Source of the DNA: Formicarius rufipectus | Lineage: Eukaryota > Chordata > Aves > Passeriformes > Formicariidae | Reading direction: 5' to 3' | Assembly (NCBI GenBank): GCA_013399695.1 | Contig: VXAU01002312.1 | Coordinates: forward strand, 372,356-436,355 | DNA: 64,000 nucleotides | In this document: one piece after another, positions 39,233 to 51,204 of the stretch | How positions within the stretch are numbered: the stretch's first letter is position 1 | Layout: the number at the start of each line of letters is the position of its first letter | The notes under the pieces: model-generated | The model's input: the letters and a program-made list of their open reading frames with translations, nothing else | What the model was told of the DNA's origin: nothing | Databases searched by the model: none | Program-made: the position numbers and the translations under genes

Positions 39233-42200
39233 CTTGTATTTGAGGCAGTTTCTACTGTTAGCTTCTTCAGTCAATGTGGGAAGTAAATCGGTCACCTCCA
39301 ATAAGCAATTGAAATTTATGGACAACAGTGCTGGGGGCTCTTTACAGAAACAACTTTCCATAAGCAAGTTAAAGAAACCTTAAAGAAAAGATGAATTTTA
39401 AACTCCTTGTGCAATTTTTTGTTTGTTTGTTTACAAAAATAAGAATATGTATACAGTAGAGAATCTGAGATTCTGGATTATTAGTACTAGGTGCAGATAA
39501 GAGATTTCGCTGTAATAATGGCAAAATGCTGTCTGCTTTCAGTTACCAATAAGTGACTCCTTGTGGTTTGCTTTCTTAGACACTAATAAGGACATAAAGA
39601 AGCCCTTATGGAAGAGAAACTGACAGGGGTATATGCCAGTTTGGTTCACAGAGTACAGAGTGAAGAAAATGTGAAGCAAAGTATATTTTTTATAAAACAC
39701 TCTCACTAATTTTTTTCTAAAAATGCATTGGGGTAAACTCATGCTTTTACTTGGCTTTGGTTGTTTATACACTCTTCCAACAGCTGTAAAATTCCTCCAA
39801 ATAACCTTGCACTAACTCGGGGCACATTTTTCTTTTCTCTTTATGGTCAGTAAAACTGCACTCCCTGAGGTACCTGTGATATATTCTTTTCAGCTGTATC
39901 TGTGTAGACTCCTTCTCTAGGAAATATTTGCTTTTGTGAGAAATACTACTACATTTAACTGCCCTTGATGTAAACAAATTCCGCTGCAGAACCTCCAGGC
40001 CTGAATTTCAGTCCTTGATTTTTTTTATCACTCCTCTCATGTCCTTTACAGTCTCTGGAGATACTGCTATTCTGTGTGCTTACTTACATCACAGTTAACA
40101 GCTGGGAGCCTTATCCTCTGAAGGAGTGGAAGTGCAACCCAATATCTTCTTTTAGAAGCTTTATATTGGAATAAAAAAGCATATATTTGAACTATACTTT
40201 TGAGGGAGTATTGCCCAATCACATGTGCATTATTTTGTGGTCAATTGAAAATGAAGTCTTTCAAGGTTTTCAATGGCTAAAGGGGACTGACTTCTTTTCA
40301 GCAAAGAATTCAATACGTCACTTAAACCTGAATCCCCCGTGGCCTTTAAAACCTGGATTATGAATTCAAAACATGGATTCAAGCTGGGGTAATGGTCTAC
40401 TGGTAGATCATACAGGTGCTTTCATATATATAATTGTTTGATGAGGTGATCCCAGACTATGATTTTAAAAATAAAAGGGTTTATTCTGTTTGATATAGAT
40501 CTCATATCATGGTGGGATAACTTTAGATACAGATGCATAGCAAATGTACTGAATTAATATATGTTAGCAATTTCTGATGGCCATAAATGCTTCTTTTTAT
40601 TCCTTGGAAAGGAGATTTTAGAAGGTAATATCTGAACAGGTTTTATCCTTTCCCCAGCATAGCCTATTTTCTCTGCATCAGTGGACTTGTCATGATAATC
40701 AACTTTTTTGTCCCAACCATCAATCACTCATGATTACAGCTGGGGAGAAGTTCTGTTCTGTTGATCAGCCCATCAGTGCACATAATGTTACACCTGGAGA
40801 CAAGTGAAAATCATCCCTTGGTGGGAGAATCATTTGCCTTCAAACCTTTTGTCTGAAGTATTTCAATTTACATTTAGAGTTTTATTGAAATTGTCAGTGC
40901 TTGCTTTGAATTTATTATTTCTTTGACAAAAATAATAAGTTCAGTTGATCTTTCCCTACATGATTAGAAGAATGCGTTTCTAATTCAAATATCCTTAGTT
41001 GTAACTTTTTCACTTCATTGTACGAACATTGCAATAATTATAACTATATAAATTAAATATCAAATTATGTGGTACTTCACTAGAAGAAACACTCTATAGC
41101 AGCCCAGAATTTTTGCAAAAGCCATTTTATTGCTTTTAATCAGATATTTGGCTTGGGCAATATTAATTTTCAGAATTCAATTTATATGAGGTTGCTGTGT
41201 AGCAAATTTTGGAGCAATTAAGTAGTTAAAATCGAAGGCATTTTTGTCTTTCTCTAAGGGAAATTGTGATGATTACTGAATAAAACTTTCCTTATAATAA
41301 AGGTGATTTTCAGATGTCACTAGACAGATGAAATTTCAGCTTGAGGAAACACTTTATAATTTGCTGGTTTGTAATTAGCTATCAGAATGACCAGATGTAG
41401 TTTAATGGTACCATTCTTTTTTCTGCTCTGGTCACTTTTTACTTAGGTATCCTCTAAATTATCATTGTCACAAGTTTATACTTTCACAGTATGAAAAAAC
41501 CAGCAACATATAAGACTGGTATAAATCTGTTACTTCAAGGGCTACAGGATGAAGTATAAATAAAGAATTAAAAATGAGAGAGTATGGGGTAATAAGATTT
41601 GATTAGTAATCATGTTTTTACATAAAAGGTTTAATTACCAGTAGCTCACTTTCCTATTCCTACTGGTCATTTTCAGGACAGTGATATATTGCTTTATTGC
41701 AGTGAGCCATGCCACCAAATGGAAGGTGTTATGTTTTCATTAGCTGCAGACACGTCAGCATTATCTCTCACCTTAGTCTACACAGCAATACAAACCATGT
41801 CCAAATGTTATAATTCAATAAGCTAGTTATATATACAGTAATTTTAAACTATGGAATATTTGCTTAGATGTTTTGTTCTTTTTAAATTGATGATAAAAGC
41901 ACTAAATTGCAAATCAAATAGCCACTGAGCCTCAGTCCTTATGTTCTGTCTGCTTGAATAACTTGTTTGCCAAATACAGAATTTCATCACTTGTGTAGAA
42001 ATTGTTCTTCCAAAGTGACAATCTATTTATTTTTATGGCTTAGTAAATAATGTGAGCATATGGCACGATTTTTATTTTACAGGTATATCAATCTGCATTA
42101 CCTTTCCAAAGACTCTTATCACTTATGGTAATGACAACAGATTTTTTTCAGGACAGATATTCAGGAGCAGAAAGGAGCAGCTGTAATGACATTCAACAGC

Positions 42201-44888
42201 AGGAATCATAAAGAGTGGAGACTGTAGTGAGAAAACAAAGGTCTTGATATGGACTCTTGGCTAAAACAGATTGTGTTGGTTGCCAGTTAGTAATTTCTCT
42301 TTCCTAGGATTTCTTAGGATTGTATTTGCCCAAGCAGGAGATTCAGTAGGAAAGGCATGTTTCAGCGTGAGGCTCAAGTTCTGTCATCCGTTCAAGAAGG
42401 ATCACATTTATCAAATATTATGCATGTTCTGCATTAATAGAAGGAAGTGTTTTGAAAGAGGAATTCCTGTGGAGTGTGAGATGAGAATTCACACTTAGAA
42501 GTTTGATACAACAGTGTCTCGGCTAATAAGATGAGAAAGATGATCATGACAGAAAACCAACGTAGAGTTTTTTCTGGTGTGTTTGGCTGTATCTGCTTTT
42601 TCAAGGTGGAAAAGAAGTCTAATTTCTGGGTGGTGGTAAATTGAATTTTCTGTGAATTTTACAGGTGCTTCATAGCCTTTGAATTGTCAGGACAAAATTC
42701 TTTGAACAAGATCTTTCCTAAGCTATTGAAGCAATCTCTGAATTGGTTTATTTTCTCTCCAAATTCTATAGAAAATCAATGAAATTAATTAAGGTCAAAT
42801 CAATCTTTTCAAAAGTTTAACACTAATAAAAACTAATCTGATAACTTTTATCAACTTTTTGTATCACTTGTAAACATTTTGATGATGAATTAATCATAAT
42901 GTCTCTTTTGCTGCAATCAGTTCATGTTTCTTCAGTGAGAACCAAGGATAAGATGTCAAGAGAAAATGGGTTTGGCATTTTTGTCATGTTCCTTGATGAA
43001 TGTCCTTTGAGACAGATAAATAACAATCTTGAGATACACTGGAAATTGTTTCACATGAAACATTATTGGTACAGTCTGAAAATTTCTGCAATAATTATCT
43101 TAAAAATTGTAAAGCTACTCATTAATAGGTATTATACTCAGAACCTGGAGACTACTATAGTTCATTTATACAAGGAGTTTACAGCTTAAGTACCTGTGCA
43201 GTGTACAGTCATCTAGATTTTTTTATCTAGAGAGGTTAATTTCTAAGCAACCAGAAGAGAAGCAAGAATGTAAGTTAGAGAGAGCAACAGAGCATCAGGA
43301 AGTAAATTAATGGAAAAACTACTTTCTGAAACCCATATTTAAGTTTTCTTGAAAGAGTGAGGGTTTGAAACCTGTAGGAATATGTTTCAAGTTATTAGTT
43401 AACATGTTAGAACAGTTGAAGTCAAGCATGCAAAAAAGGTCTGAGGATAAATAAGACTAAATGTATTTTCAGAATTTGTTGTTTATGGAATAAAATATTG
43501 GAGGAGGTGTGTAGGTGTGTTGTTCTAAGGTATGTGAGAGGGAGAATGAACTATATAAGAGACGAGACAAACAATATTGGATAACAGGTGCAGTGATGCA
43601 GAGTAGGAGATAAATTTGTGCAAAGAAAGGAGGCTGAATCTGTCAGAGTTCATTATTAATTTCTGGATATAGAAACAGAAAGAGATGATCTGAGAAATTG
43701 AGTTTCAGGTGGCAAAGTAAACAGTAGGAAAAAGATCAGAGCCATCCAGGAGCTACAATGCTGAATGATCATAAAGATGTTGGTTGAAATCAACGAAGTA
43801 ATCCTAAAAAAAGCGTGTCCAAGTCCAAAGAGTAGAAACACTTGAAGACAGAATCCTGAAATACGTTAGACTGGCCAGTGCAAGTTTGTTTTGGTTTTTG
43901 GTTGGTTAGTTAGTTAGTTTGTTTGCTTTTTTCTAGCTGGGAGGAGCTCTGTTGTCCAGATGTTTTTCAGCTGGGATTACTCAGGATCCAGATCTTCTCT
44001 ACAGATTAATATTTTTTTCCTTAGTACTACAACCAATACAAAAGTTAAGGTTGTCTGAAGTCTATCAATTAGGCTTTCTCTGGTATTTGCAGTAAGGAAT
44101 AATGACAGAAGCAGTTCTAGAGTAGTTTAAATGAGTAACTGACTGAAACCTGGAGTTTTAAAATCAACAGGGATTTCGTATTATCTTTCCCAGAAATTTT
44201 ACTTTATCCAAAAGATGTATTCCCTGAATGGGACAATGAAAGCCAAAAACATTAACCTACTTTTCCCCCTTAATATGCTGCCTTCCACCCCCACTGATGT
44301 CCTCATGAAGTCAGCCTGGTGATTTATTATGGCTGCTCCTGACATGAATAAGAGTAAGAGATTGACTCACAGTGAGGAGGTAGAGCAATTTAGAGTAATT
44401 GGACTATGAATTTTAATTCAAGTATTGAAACTGATTGTTGCAGTCACAAGAATCTGCATGTTTTGCAGGCATGACTCCTTTTATTTCTATAAAAAGAGAT
44501 CCCACCAATACTAAATATGCATTTTTAATTGAGCACTTATATTCATAACAAACTAATGTGTTTGTACTGTAGCCACGAATCCACAATTTTCCTCTGTTGA
44601 GGAGGTAACAAAGGCTTTTTGTGTTTCGGTATGTTGTTTCTAGAACATGAATTGCATTTATGAACAAGGCAGGGGCTCTTAGTGTTTCACTGCAAGTTGT
44701 TCTGGTGTGTGCAAAGGTGCATTTTCAAACTGGTAAGTGATGGGTTGGCCCTTGAGGCCCTTTGGCTGGGCAGAAGCATAATTGCCTTTTATCACCACCA
44801 CAAAAGATAAATCAACAGGATGATGATTTTATTGTTAATATCAATGTTTGCACTGTAAATAACCACATATTCAGACCTACTTTTCATT

Positions 44889-45345
44889 AAGGTTGGAGAG
44901 GACCTCAAAGACCATCAAGTACTACTGAACCGTATTGCCAAGTGTCACATCCACATGTTTTCTGATCCCTTTCAAGGACAGTGATTCCACCACTTCCCTG
45001 GGCAGCCTATTCCAGTGCTTGGCTGCCTTTTCAGTGGATAAATATTTCCTAATATTCAATCTAAACCTCCTCTGATGCAACTTGAGCCTACTTCCTCTTG
45101 CCCAGTCACTTGTCAACTGGGAGAAGAAAGACCCACATCTCACTGCATCCCCCTTTCAAGTATTTGTAGAGATTGATAAGGTCCCTACTGAACCTCCTTT
45201 TCTCCAGGCTAAACATTCTCAGCTCCCTCAGCCTCTCCTCATCAGATCTATGCTCTAGAGTCTTCACCAGAAACATTGCCCTTCTTTGGACACACTTCAG
45301 TACCTCGATATAATTAAAGTTGCCAATTGTATGTGACAAGGTCAT
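44889..45345 (-). mobile_element. CR1 LINE 3' part, minus strand
   Basis: On the minus strand it encodes the C-terminal end of CR1 ORF2 in two frames. The first, upstream frame reads CVQRRAMFLVKTLEHRSDEE, then LRELRMFSLEKRRFSRDLI. After a frameshift near 45106-45143 the second frame reads LTSDWARGSRLKLHQRRFRL, then HWNRLPREVVESLSL. The 3' UTR follows and ends near 44889 at the reverse complement of GGTCCTCTCCAACCTT, without the terminal ATTCTATGATT repeats. A frameshift and substitutions make it dead. The long readable peptides suggest it is not among the oldest copies here. Confidence 0.92.
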
Positions 45346-45474
45346 CCTTATTTTCTGTTTGTTTAAAGAACATTAGTGGACTTCACCACTTTTTAGAGAG
45401 GTCAGATAACCGCTTGTTCTCTTACCATATTTGGACTAGTCAACCCTTTGGCTTAGTCTGAAAGCTCCCTGAAG

Positions 45475-46976
45475 GGGTGCTGAAAGTCTCTGAAAGGGTG
45501 GAATTAAGGGAGGAATACAGAGGGATCGTTCAAGCATCCAGGGATCAGGAAAACTGAAACGGATAAGATTAAACTGGTCCAGGGACAATAAGGACAAAAA
45601 TGAAAGCTTCTATTGGTGATAAAAGGAAGACTAGGGAAAATGTGGGCTCTCTCTAGAAAGAAGTGGGAGACCAGATACTCAGAATAAGGCTAAGGTGATT
45701 GTTTTGCCTCAGTCTTCACCAGCAAGTGCACCAGACATACCACCTAAATTGCAGAAGGCAAAGGCAGGAACTTGGGAAATAAGGAACCACTTGTTCCAGG
45801 AGAATCATAGAATGTTTTAGCTTGGAAAAGACAAGATCTGGTTTGTGAACATCCAAGGATCCGGAAAGTGAACAAATCCATGGAACCTGATGAGATTCAC
45901 CTGCAGGCCATGAGGGAACTTGCAAATGAAGTGACTAAACCACTCTCTCTCACATATGAGAAGTTCCCACTGACTGGAAAAGGGGAAACATAACACCATT
46001 TTTAAAAATGGACAGAAAGAAGACTCAAGAAGGATAGTTAATCTTGTCTTAGTTCCCAGAAAGATCATGGGGCAGATTCTCTTGGAAATTACACTAAAGG
46101 AGATGGAAATCGAGGAGGTGATTGGTGTCAGTATATTTGCCAACAAAAAGCTGTGCAATGTGGTCAACACGCTGCAGTGAAGGGACACCATCCAGCAGGA
46201 CCTTCACAGGCTTGAGAGGTGGACCAGTGCAAACCTCATGAAGTTCAACAAGGCCAAGTGCGATCCCAAGCTCAGATATGGGCTACGCAGAGACTGGATT
46301 GAGAGCAGCCCTGTGGTGAGGGACTTGGGATACTGTGGATGAGAAGCTCAACATGATCCCTTAAGACGCACCTGTAACCCAGACAGCCAATTGTGTGTTT
46401 GACTGCATCAAAAGCAGCTTGGCCAGCAAGTCGAGGGAGGTAATTCTGCCCCTCCACTCTCTCTGGTGAGACCCCACCTGGAGTGCTGTGTCCAGCTCTG
46501 GGGCCCCAACAAAAGAAGGATGTGGACTTGTTAAAACGAGTCCAGAGCGGGCCACAAAGGTAATCAGAGGGCTGGAGCACCTCTCCTATGAAGACAGGCT
46601 GAGGGGATTGAGGCTGTTCAGTCGGGAGAGGAGAAGGCTCCAGGAGGACCTTGTTGGAGTCTTCCAGAACCTATAAGAGAGCTGGAGAGGGGTCTTTTTA
46701 CAATGGCATGTAGTGACAGGACAAAGAATGATGGCTTTAAACTGAAAGTGGGTAGGTTTAGATTAGATATTAGAAAGAAATTCTCTATGAGGATGGTGAG
46801 GCACTGGAACAGGTTGTTCAGGGAAGTTGTGGATGGCCCATCCCTGGAAGTGTTCAAGGACAGGTTGGACAGAGCTCTGTGTAATCTGGTTTAGTGGAAG
46901 GTGTCCCTGCTCATGGCTGGATTGCTGGAACTAAATCATTAAGGTCCCTTCCAACCCAAGGCATTCTGATTCTGTG
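45475..46976 (+). mobile_element. CR1 LINE with large internal deletion, plus strand
   Basis: The 5' part (45475-46130) covers the ORF2 region upstream of and into the reverse transcriptase: 'GAAGACTAGGGAAAATGTGG', 'TCAGTCTTCACCAGCAAGTG', 'AAATCCATGGAACCTGATGA', 'TTCCCACTGACTGGAAAAGG' and 'AGATCATGGGGCAGATTCTC'. After GTGATTGGTGTCAG (about 46130) the RT palm region that should follow is missing. Sequence resumes near the thumb region, then 'GACCCCACCTGGAGTGCTGT', GLEHLSYEDRLRGLRLFSRE, RFRLDIRKKFS and HWNRLFREVVDGPSLEVFKD. It closes with 'AAGGTCCCTTCCAACCCAAG' and ATTCTGATTCTGTG. Several stops and frameshifts make it inactive. It lies head-to-head with the minus-strand CR1 at 44889-45345. Confidence 0.9.
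45801..45841 (-). mobile_element. CR1 3'-terminal fragment nested inside another CR1
   Basis: AGAATCATAGAATGTTTTAG followed by CTTGGAAAAGAC is the reverse complement of a CR1 3' end (...GTCTTTTCCAAGC.AAAACATTCTATGATTCT). It sits in the plus-strand CR1 between 'GAACCACTTGTTCCAGG' and 'CAAGGATCCGGAAAGTGAAC', which are adjacent in the CR1 consensus as I remember it. The likely history is a very short, strongly 5'-truncated, opposite-strand insertion into the older copy. Only about 40 bp supports it. Confidence 0.6.
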
Positions 46977-49900
46977 CTTTGGCTAATGGAGTAGATGGGA
47001 GACAGAGGCATGTCAGTGTGATCAGCAGAGGCCTTACAGGGCTCTGAGGAGAGTGACATGTACAGATACAGGGGTGACATGGTTTCAACCATGAGGGCCA
47101 CTCTGAAAGCAAGGAAGATGCCCTGGGAATGGTAATTTGTCTCAGAAAATTAATTTGTCTCAGGCAGAATTACATACCACTGGCAATATATATCATAATT
47201 CAGTAGATCATAGGAAGCTATACCTGCAACTATTTGCTTTTGAAATCACAACATTTGCTGTCTGCTATTACCCTTCCATTGTTTGAATTCACACCCCTAA
47301 TGTTCTTTTAAGGTAAGGTCCTTGTTTTTCCAGTTTGTTTAAGATTACTTCATGTTCGAGTAACAGTGATTCTTGAAATTACTTATACTATAGAGTTTGG
47401 TCTTTGGGAGATTGAGTTATTCTATTTCTTTTCATTACATTTTTGTTGTATTTTTATAATTGGATGGACTTGAATGTAATTTGCCTCCAGGATTAAAAAC
47501 AGGAAATTATCTAAAAGAGAATGATAGTCTCAAAAATTCAGTCAAGACTCGGAGTTTTAAGGGTTACCTGCCTTCTTCTGATGTTATATTCCCTACATAT
47601 ATTCCCTACATATTATGTAGTCTTCTCTTACATGCTGTGTCTTTTTAACAGTCCATAAACTGCTGCACAAATTATTTGCAACCCACTAAAAAAGGCAGGA
47701 CACCAGATTATATCTCTCTGACAAAAATGTGTGTCTGTTAGTTTTATAGCTGGATGTCTGCTGCGTATATATATATTTATCTCAAGTGTGCTCAACACTG
47801 GAAACCTTTCCATCTAATATTACATTGCTGATGAAATAGGTTGCCCATACTGTGTGTGTAGCCATGCAGATATATATATATACACAACAAGTTCACTATA
47901 ACATAAATGAAACAGGAAAATATTTCTGTGCAGATCATTCAAATAGTGTGCTTGTCTCTATCAATGTTAAGAAGAAACCAGTAAAAAAGAGCAGAAAAAT
48001 AAACCAAATAATTTCCATTTGTTCTAGTGTTCTCAATTTTTATTTTGTCATTATTTTGTAGTGTATCTATGCATGATGTACCAGTAGCTGCTGAGTATTT
48101 GCACCGACCAAGATGATGCAGTTACTGAAGCAAATGCAGTAGTGAGGGTAGGCACATAGTATATTCCACATTTTTGTCTTGAAAATATTACTTTTTGTGC
48201 TCAGCTGATGTGTTTCTGTGATGCTGTACATTTTGTTTTTTTGGCATAGTCAAATGTTGTCCATCCATCTTTAAATTCTTTCCGCTGGGTCCGGGTGGAG
48301 AATTCACTTTTCTTCAATTGCCAGTCCAGAGTGAAATCAATGTCAACATTTCTGTTGGCTTAAGTGGTTCCAGGATTTCACCCACACAATCTAAATTTAA
48401 CACACTTGTTATCTGTTTCGGGGTGTTTTTCTCTCCCTCTCAGCAAGGAGGTCCTTGCAATTTCCAAAGGGCAATGAAAACATCATGCTTCGTTGTTTCG
48501 AGATTTTGGCCTATAATGGCTTCATAGGAGTGAATGTTAAAGCAGTTGTAAAACTCATGGCCAAATGTTGTTTTGTTACAGGAAAAGTAATGAACTAGAT
48601 TAGCTATGCTTAAAAAATAACTTTTGGATCAATATGATGGATAACAGCCATGTCAGGAAGGTAACAACACAGTCTGGATTTGAATGAAGGAACTAAAGCT
48701 CTTTTGCAACAGGGCTCCTAGAGTAATTTGCTAACTTCTTATCATGGGTGATTTCAACATACAGTTCAAAGGAGCTTGGACTATTGAAGCAAATAGCTCA
48801 TTCTTGAAGATCTTTTGTTGTTTTTAACACATTAAATTAGCTCATTACTGCTGAATGTGTAGTGGAAAATAACATGTTTACACTGTAGTAATATAAAAAT
48901 TACCACTAACAGAATAAGGAGCAATTTGCAAAAGCTAATCATATTTGTACACTTATCTGCAAAAAGTAAATTGTTAATACATACCCAATGGAGAAAGAAC
49001 TTTCTGGTTTATGCAATTTAATAGCAGTATTAAGAATAAGATATTAAAGAATTTTTTTTTTAGGATTCAGTTTTAAATATCATAAAAATATGAACATAAA
49101 AATCATAGCTGTCCCATATTGCTGCTTCACTTGTACTTAGTGATGAACACCAGAAAGCATCCTGAAGCTCATTGTGCCCAGATTGGTTCAAATTGTCAGT
49201 ACAATCCAAATGCACACCACCAGCTTAGAAACCCACCAGGAAATTTCCTCAGTGAGAGTTCTGCCTTCATTTAGATAGACATTTTCAGTAGGGTGTCCTC
49301 CATCATGTAATTTTGGGGTGCTGCAAAGCATACTGAGGCATACTAATTATCACAACAGTGAGATGTCACAGATGTAAAATAAGAGCTATTTACAACTTCA
49401 GTTCATCATTGGAGGTAAAGTTAGATTCTTATTTTCTTTTGATTCAAAATGGTTCAGAAATCTCTACAGCTTTTATTAAAGAAATCAGTTTTCCAACAGT
49501 AATTTTGTATAGACCAGAGTAGACTTCCTAACTTTTCCTTTGTCCTGCAACAACAAAGGAAGAACAGCATAAAACAATGAGGAACAATAAATAAGCATAA
49601 ATCTGTTAATAAATTTTGTTGAAGAGGTATGAAGGAATTTTCCTGCTGCCAAAATTTTGGAGTCAACATCAAATTTCAGTATCTTTTGGAAATTTCTATT
49701 TTTCAATAATTTCTGCCCAAACAAATCAAAAACATGAAATTATGTCTTATGTTTTAAAATCAGAAAGGACTTTTATACTGATTTCATTTGACTTTTTTTT
49801 ATATTATACATTGTACAGTTTCATATAGATGTTCCAGTTTTGGACCTGATAGCCTGTGCTTGACTAGAGGAGATGAGAAACATAACAGCCAGGTGACTGA

Positions 49901-50057
49901 ATCTGAAATACAGAGCATCTCTGAGACACTTGTACTGTAACACTTCAGATTCTAGAATGTCCTGTTGATTTCAGAGGGACTATTCTTATCCAGTAAAGTT
50001 TTCTGAATTTCAACCAGTTTCTTTTCACTTCAGTAGGTGTTTGGTTTTGGTCAATGG

Positions 50058-50077
50058 AAAAAAAAAAAAAAAAAAAA
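50058..50077. repeat. poly-A run (20 A)
   Basis: An uninterrupted run of A with no retroelement body recognised upstream. Confidence 0.95.
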
Positions 50078-51042
50078 GGCAGATTTTCACATTTCACTGT
50101 AACATCAGGTAGGAGAAGGAAGGTTTGTAAGGAGGAGACAAACTATAGCTGCAGTGTAAACAGTGATGTCAGAACATCTCATTAAGTTTTGTATACTATT
50201 TTGTTTCCCTAACCATGGCTTCCTACATAGAACCTAACAGATAGCTTGAAGGAGTGAAAGAAGCTGACCTGTCAGCCTTGCAGTGGAAGATAATATTGCA
50301 AGCTCTGTATTGATGGTAGTACAACAACCTACTTCTGTCATTTTTCAGTCTGCACTACAGTTTAATCTACCCACATATATGCATTCCTGTAAGAACCAAC
50401 AATCGATTTAATAACTAATTTGCCCCACAAGCAGGTGTGTGTGCAGTATGTATCTCTAAAGGATTCAAAGTATGAAAGCTCTGAATCTGTAATAGTTGGT
50501 AGAAGAGTGCTGGAAAACCTTGTATGTATGTACAACATCTTGTGAACTTTATTGAGGCTCTGAATGGACTTCACTGAGGCTGTGAATGAGTTCACAGGAT
50601 CAACCAAGGGCGATAGAAGACAAGGCAAAAGGAATTAAATTACATAAAGAAATAAAAATTATTTCATTGTAGATTAGTCTTCAAGTTTTCCTGTGCCTTA
50701 TTTGTATTGATTCATTACATGAAACAATTTACTTTTTTTTTTTTTTTCCAAGTGGGAAACAGTATTTTTTCATTTTACTTTTTTTCCTCCTCTCTTTTTC
50801 ATGTAATATATATTTTCCTCCAAAGAGAGAAGTCATGTGGATAAGCCTGTAGTGGGACTTTTTCAGCAAGCCACTGGCACAGGACTATTTTAAAGATATA
50901 AAATCTGTCTAACTAAGAAAAGAACTAGTGGGCTGAAAGGTCTTTTATTCCAATAAAATGTGTTGCCTCTCCATGGATGTTTCTGCACCTGGAAGGCTTG
51001 GATTCCTCTTGAAATATGACGAGAATGAATGAATAAACTAAT

Positions 51043-51204
51043 CCAGGGAAGTGATCACAGTACCAAGCCTGTCTGAGTTCCAGAAACATTTGGATAACGC
51101 TCTCAGGCACAGGGTATGTATGTATTCTTGGGGTGTTCTGCACAGGGCCAGGAGTTGGACTCAGTGATCCTGGTGGGTCCCTTCCAGCTCAGCATATTCT
51201 GTGA
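51043..51204 (+). mobile_element. CR1 LINE 3' end (subfamily sharing the SINE tail)
   Basis: Reads CAGGGAAGTGATCACAGTAC, 'CAAGCCTGTCTGAGTTCCAG', 'TTTGGATAACGCTCTCAGGC', 'GGGCCAGGAGTTGGACTCAG', 'TGATCCTGGTGGGTCCCTTC' and CAGCTCAGCATATTCTGTGA. This is the CR1 branch whose 3' end reads '...ccttccaactcaggatattctatga'. The same tail is carried by the tRNA-Ile SINE at 2430-2570, so this is a relative of its presumed partner LINE. Confidence 0.9.

Noticed and set aside
45817..46191. 124-codon minus-strand ORF
   Set aside because: It is antisense to the plus-strand CR1 and only a shadow of that element.
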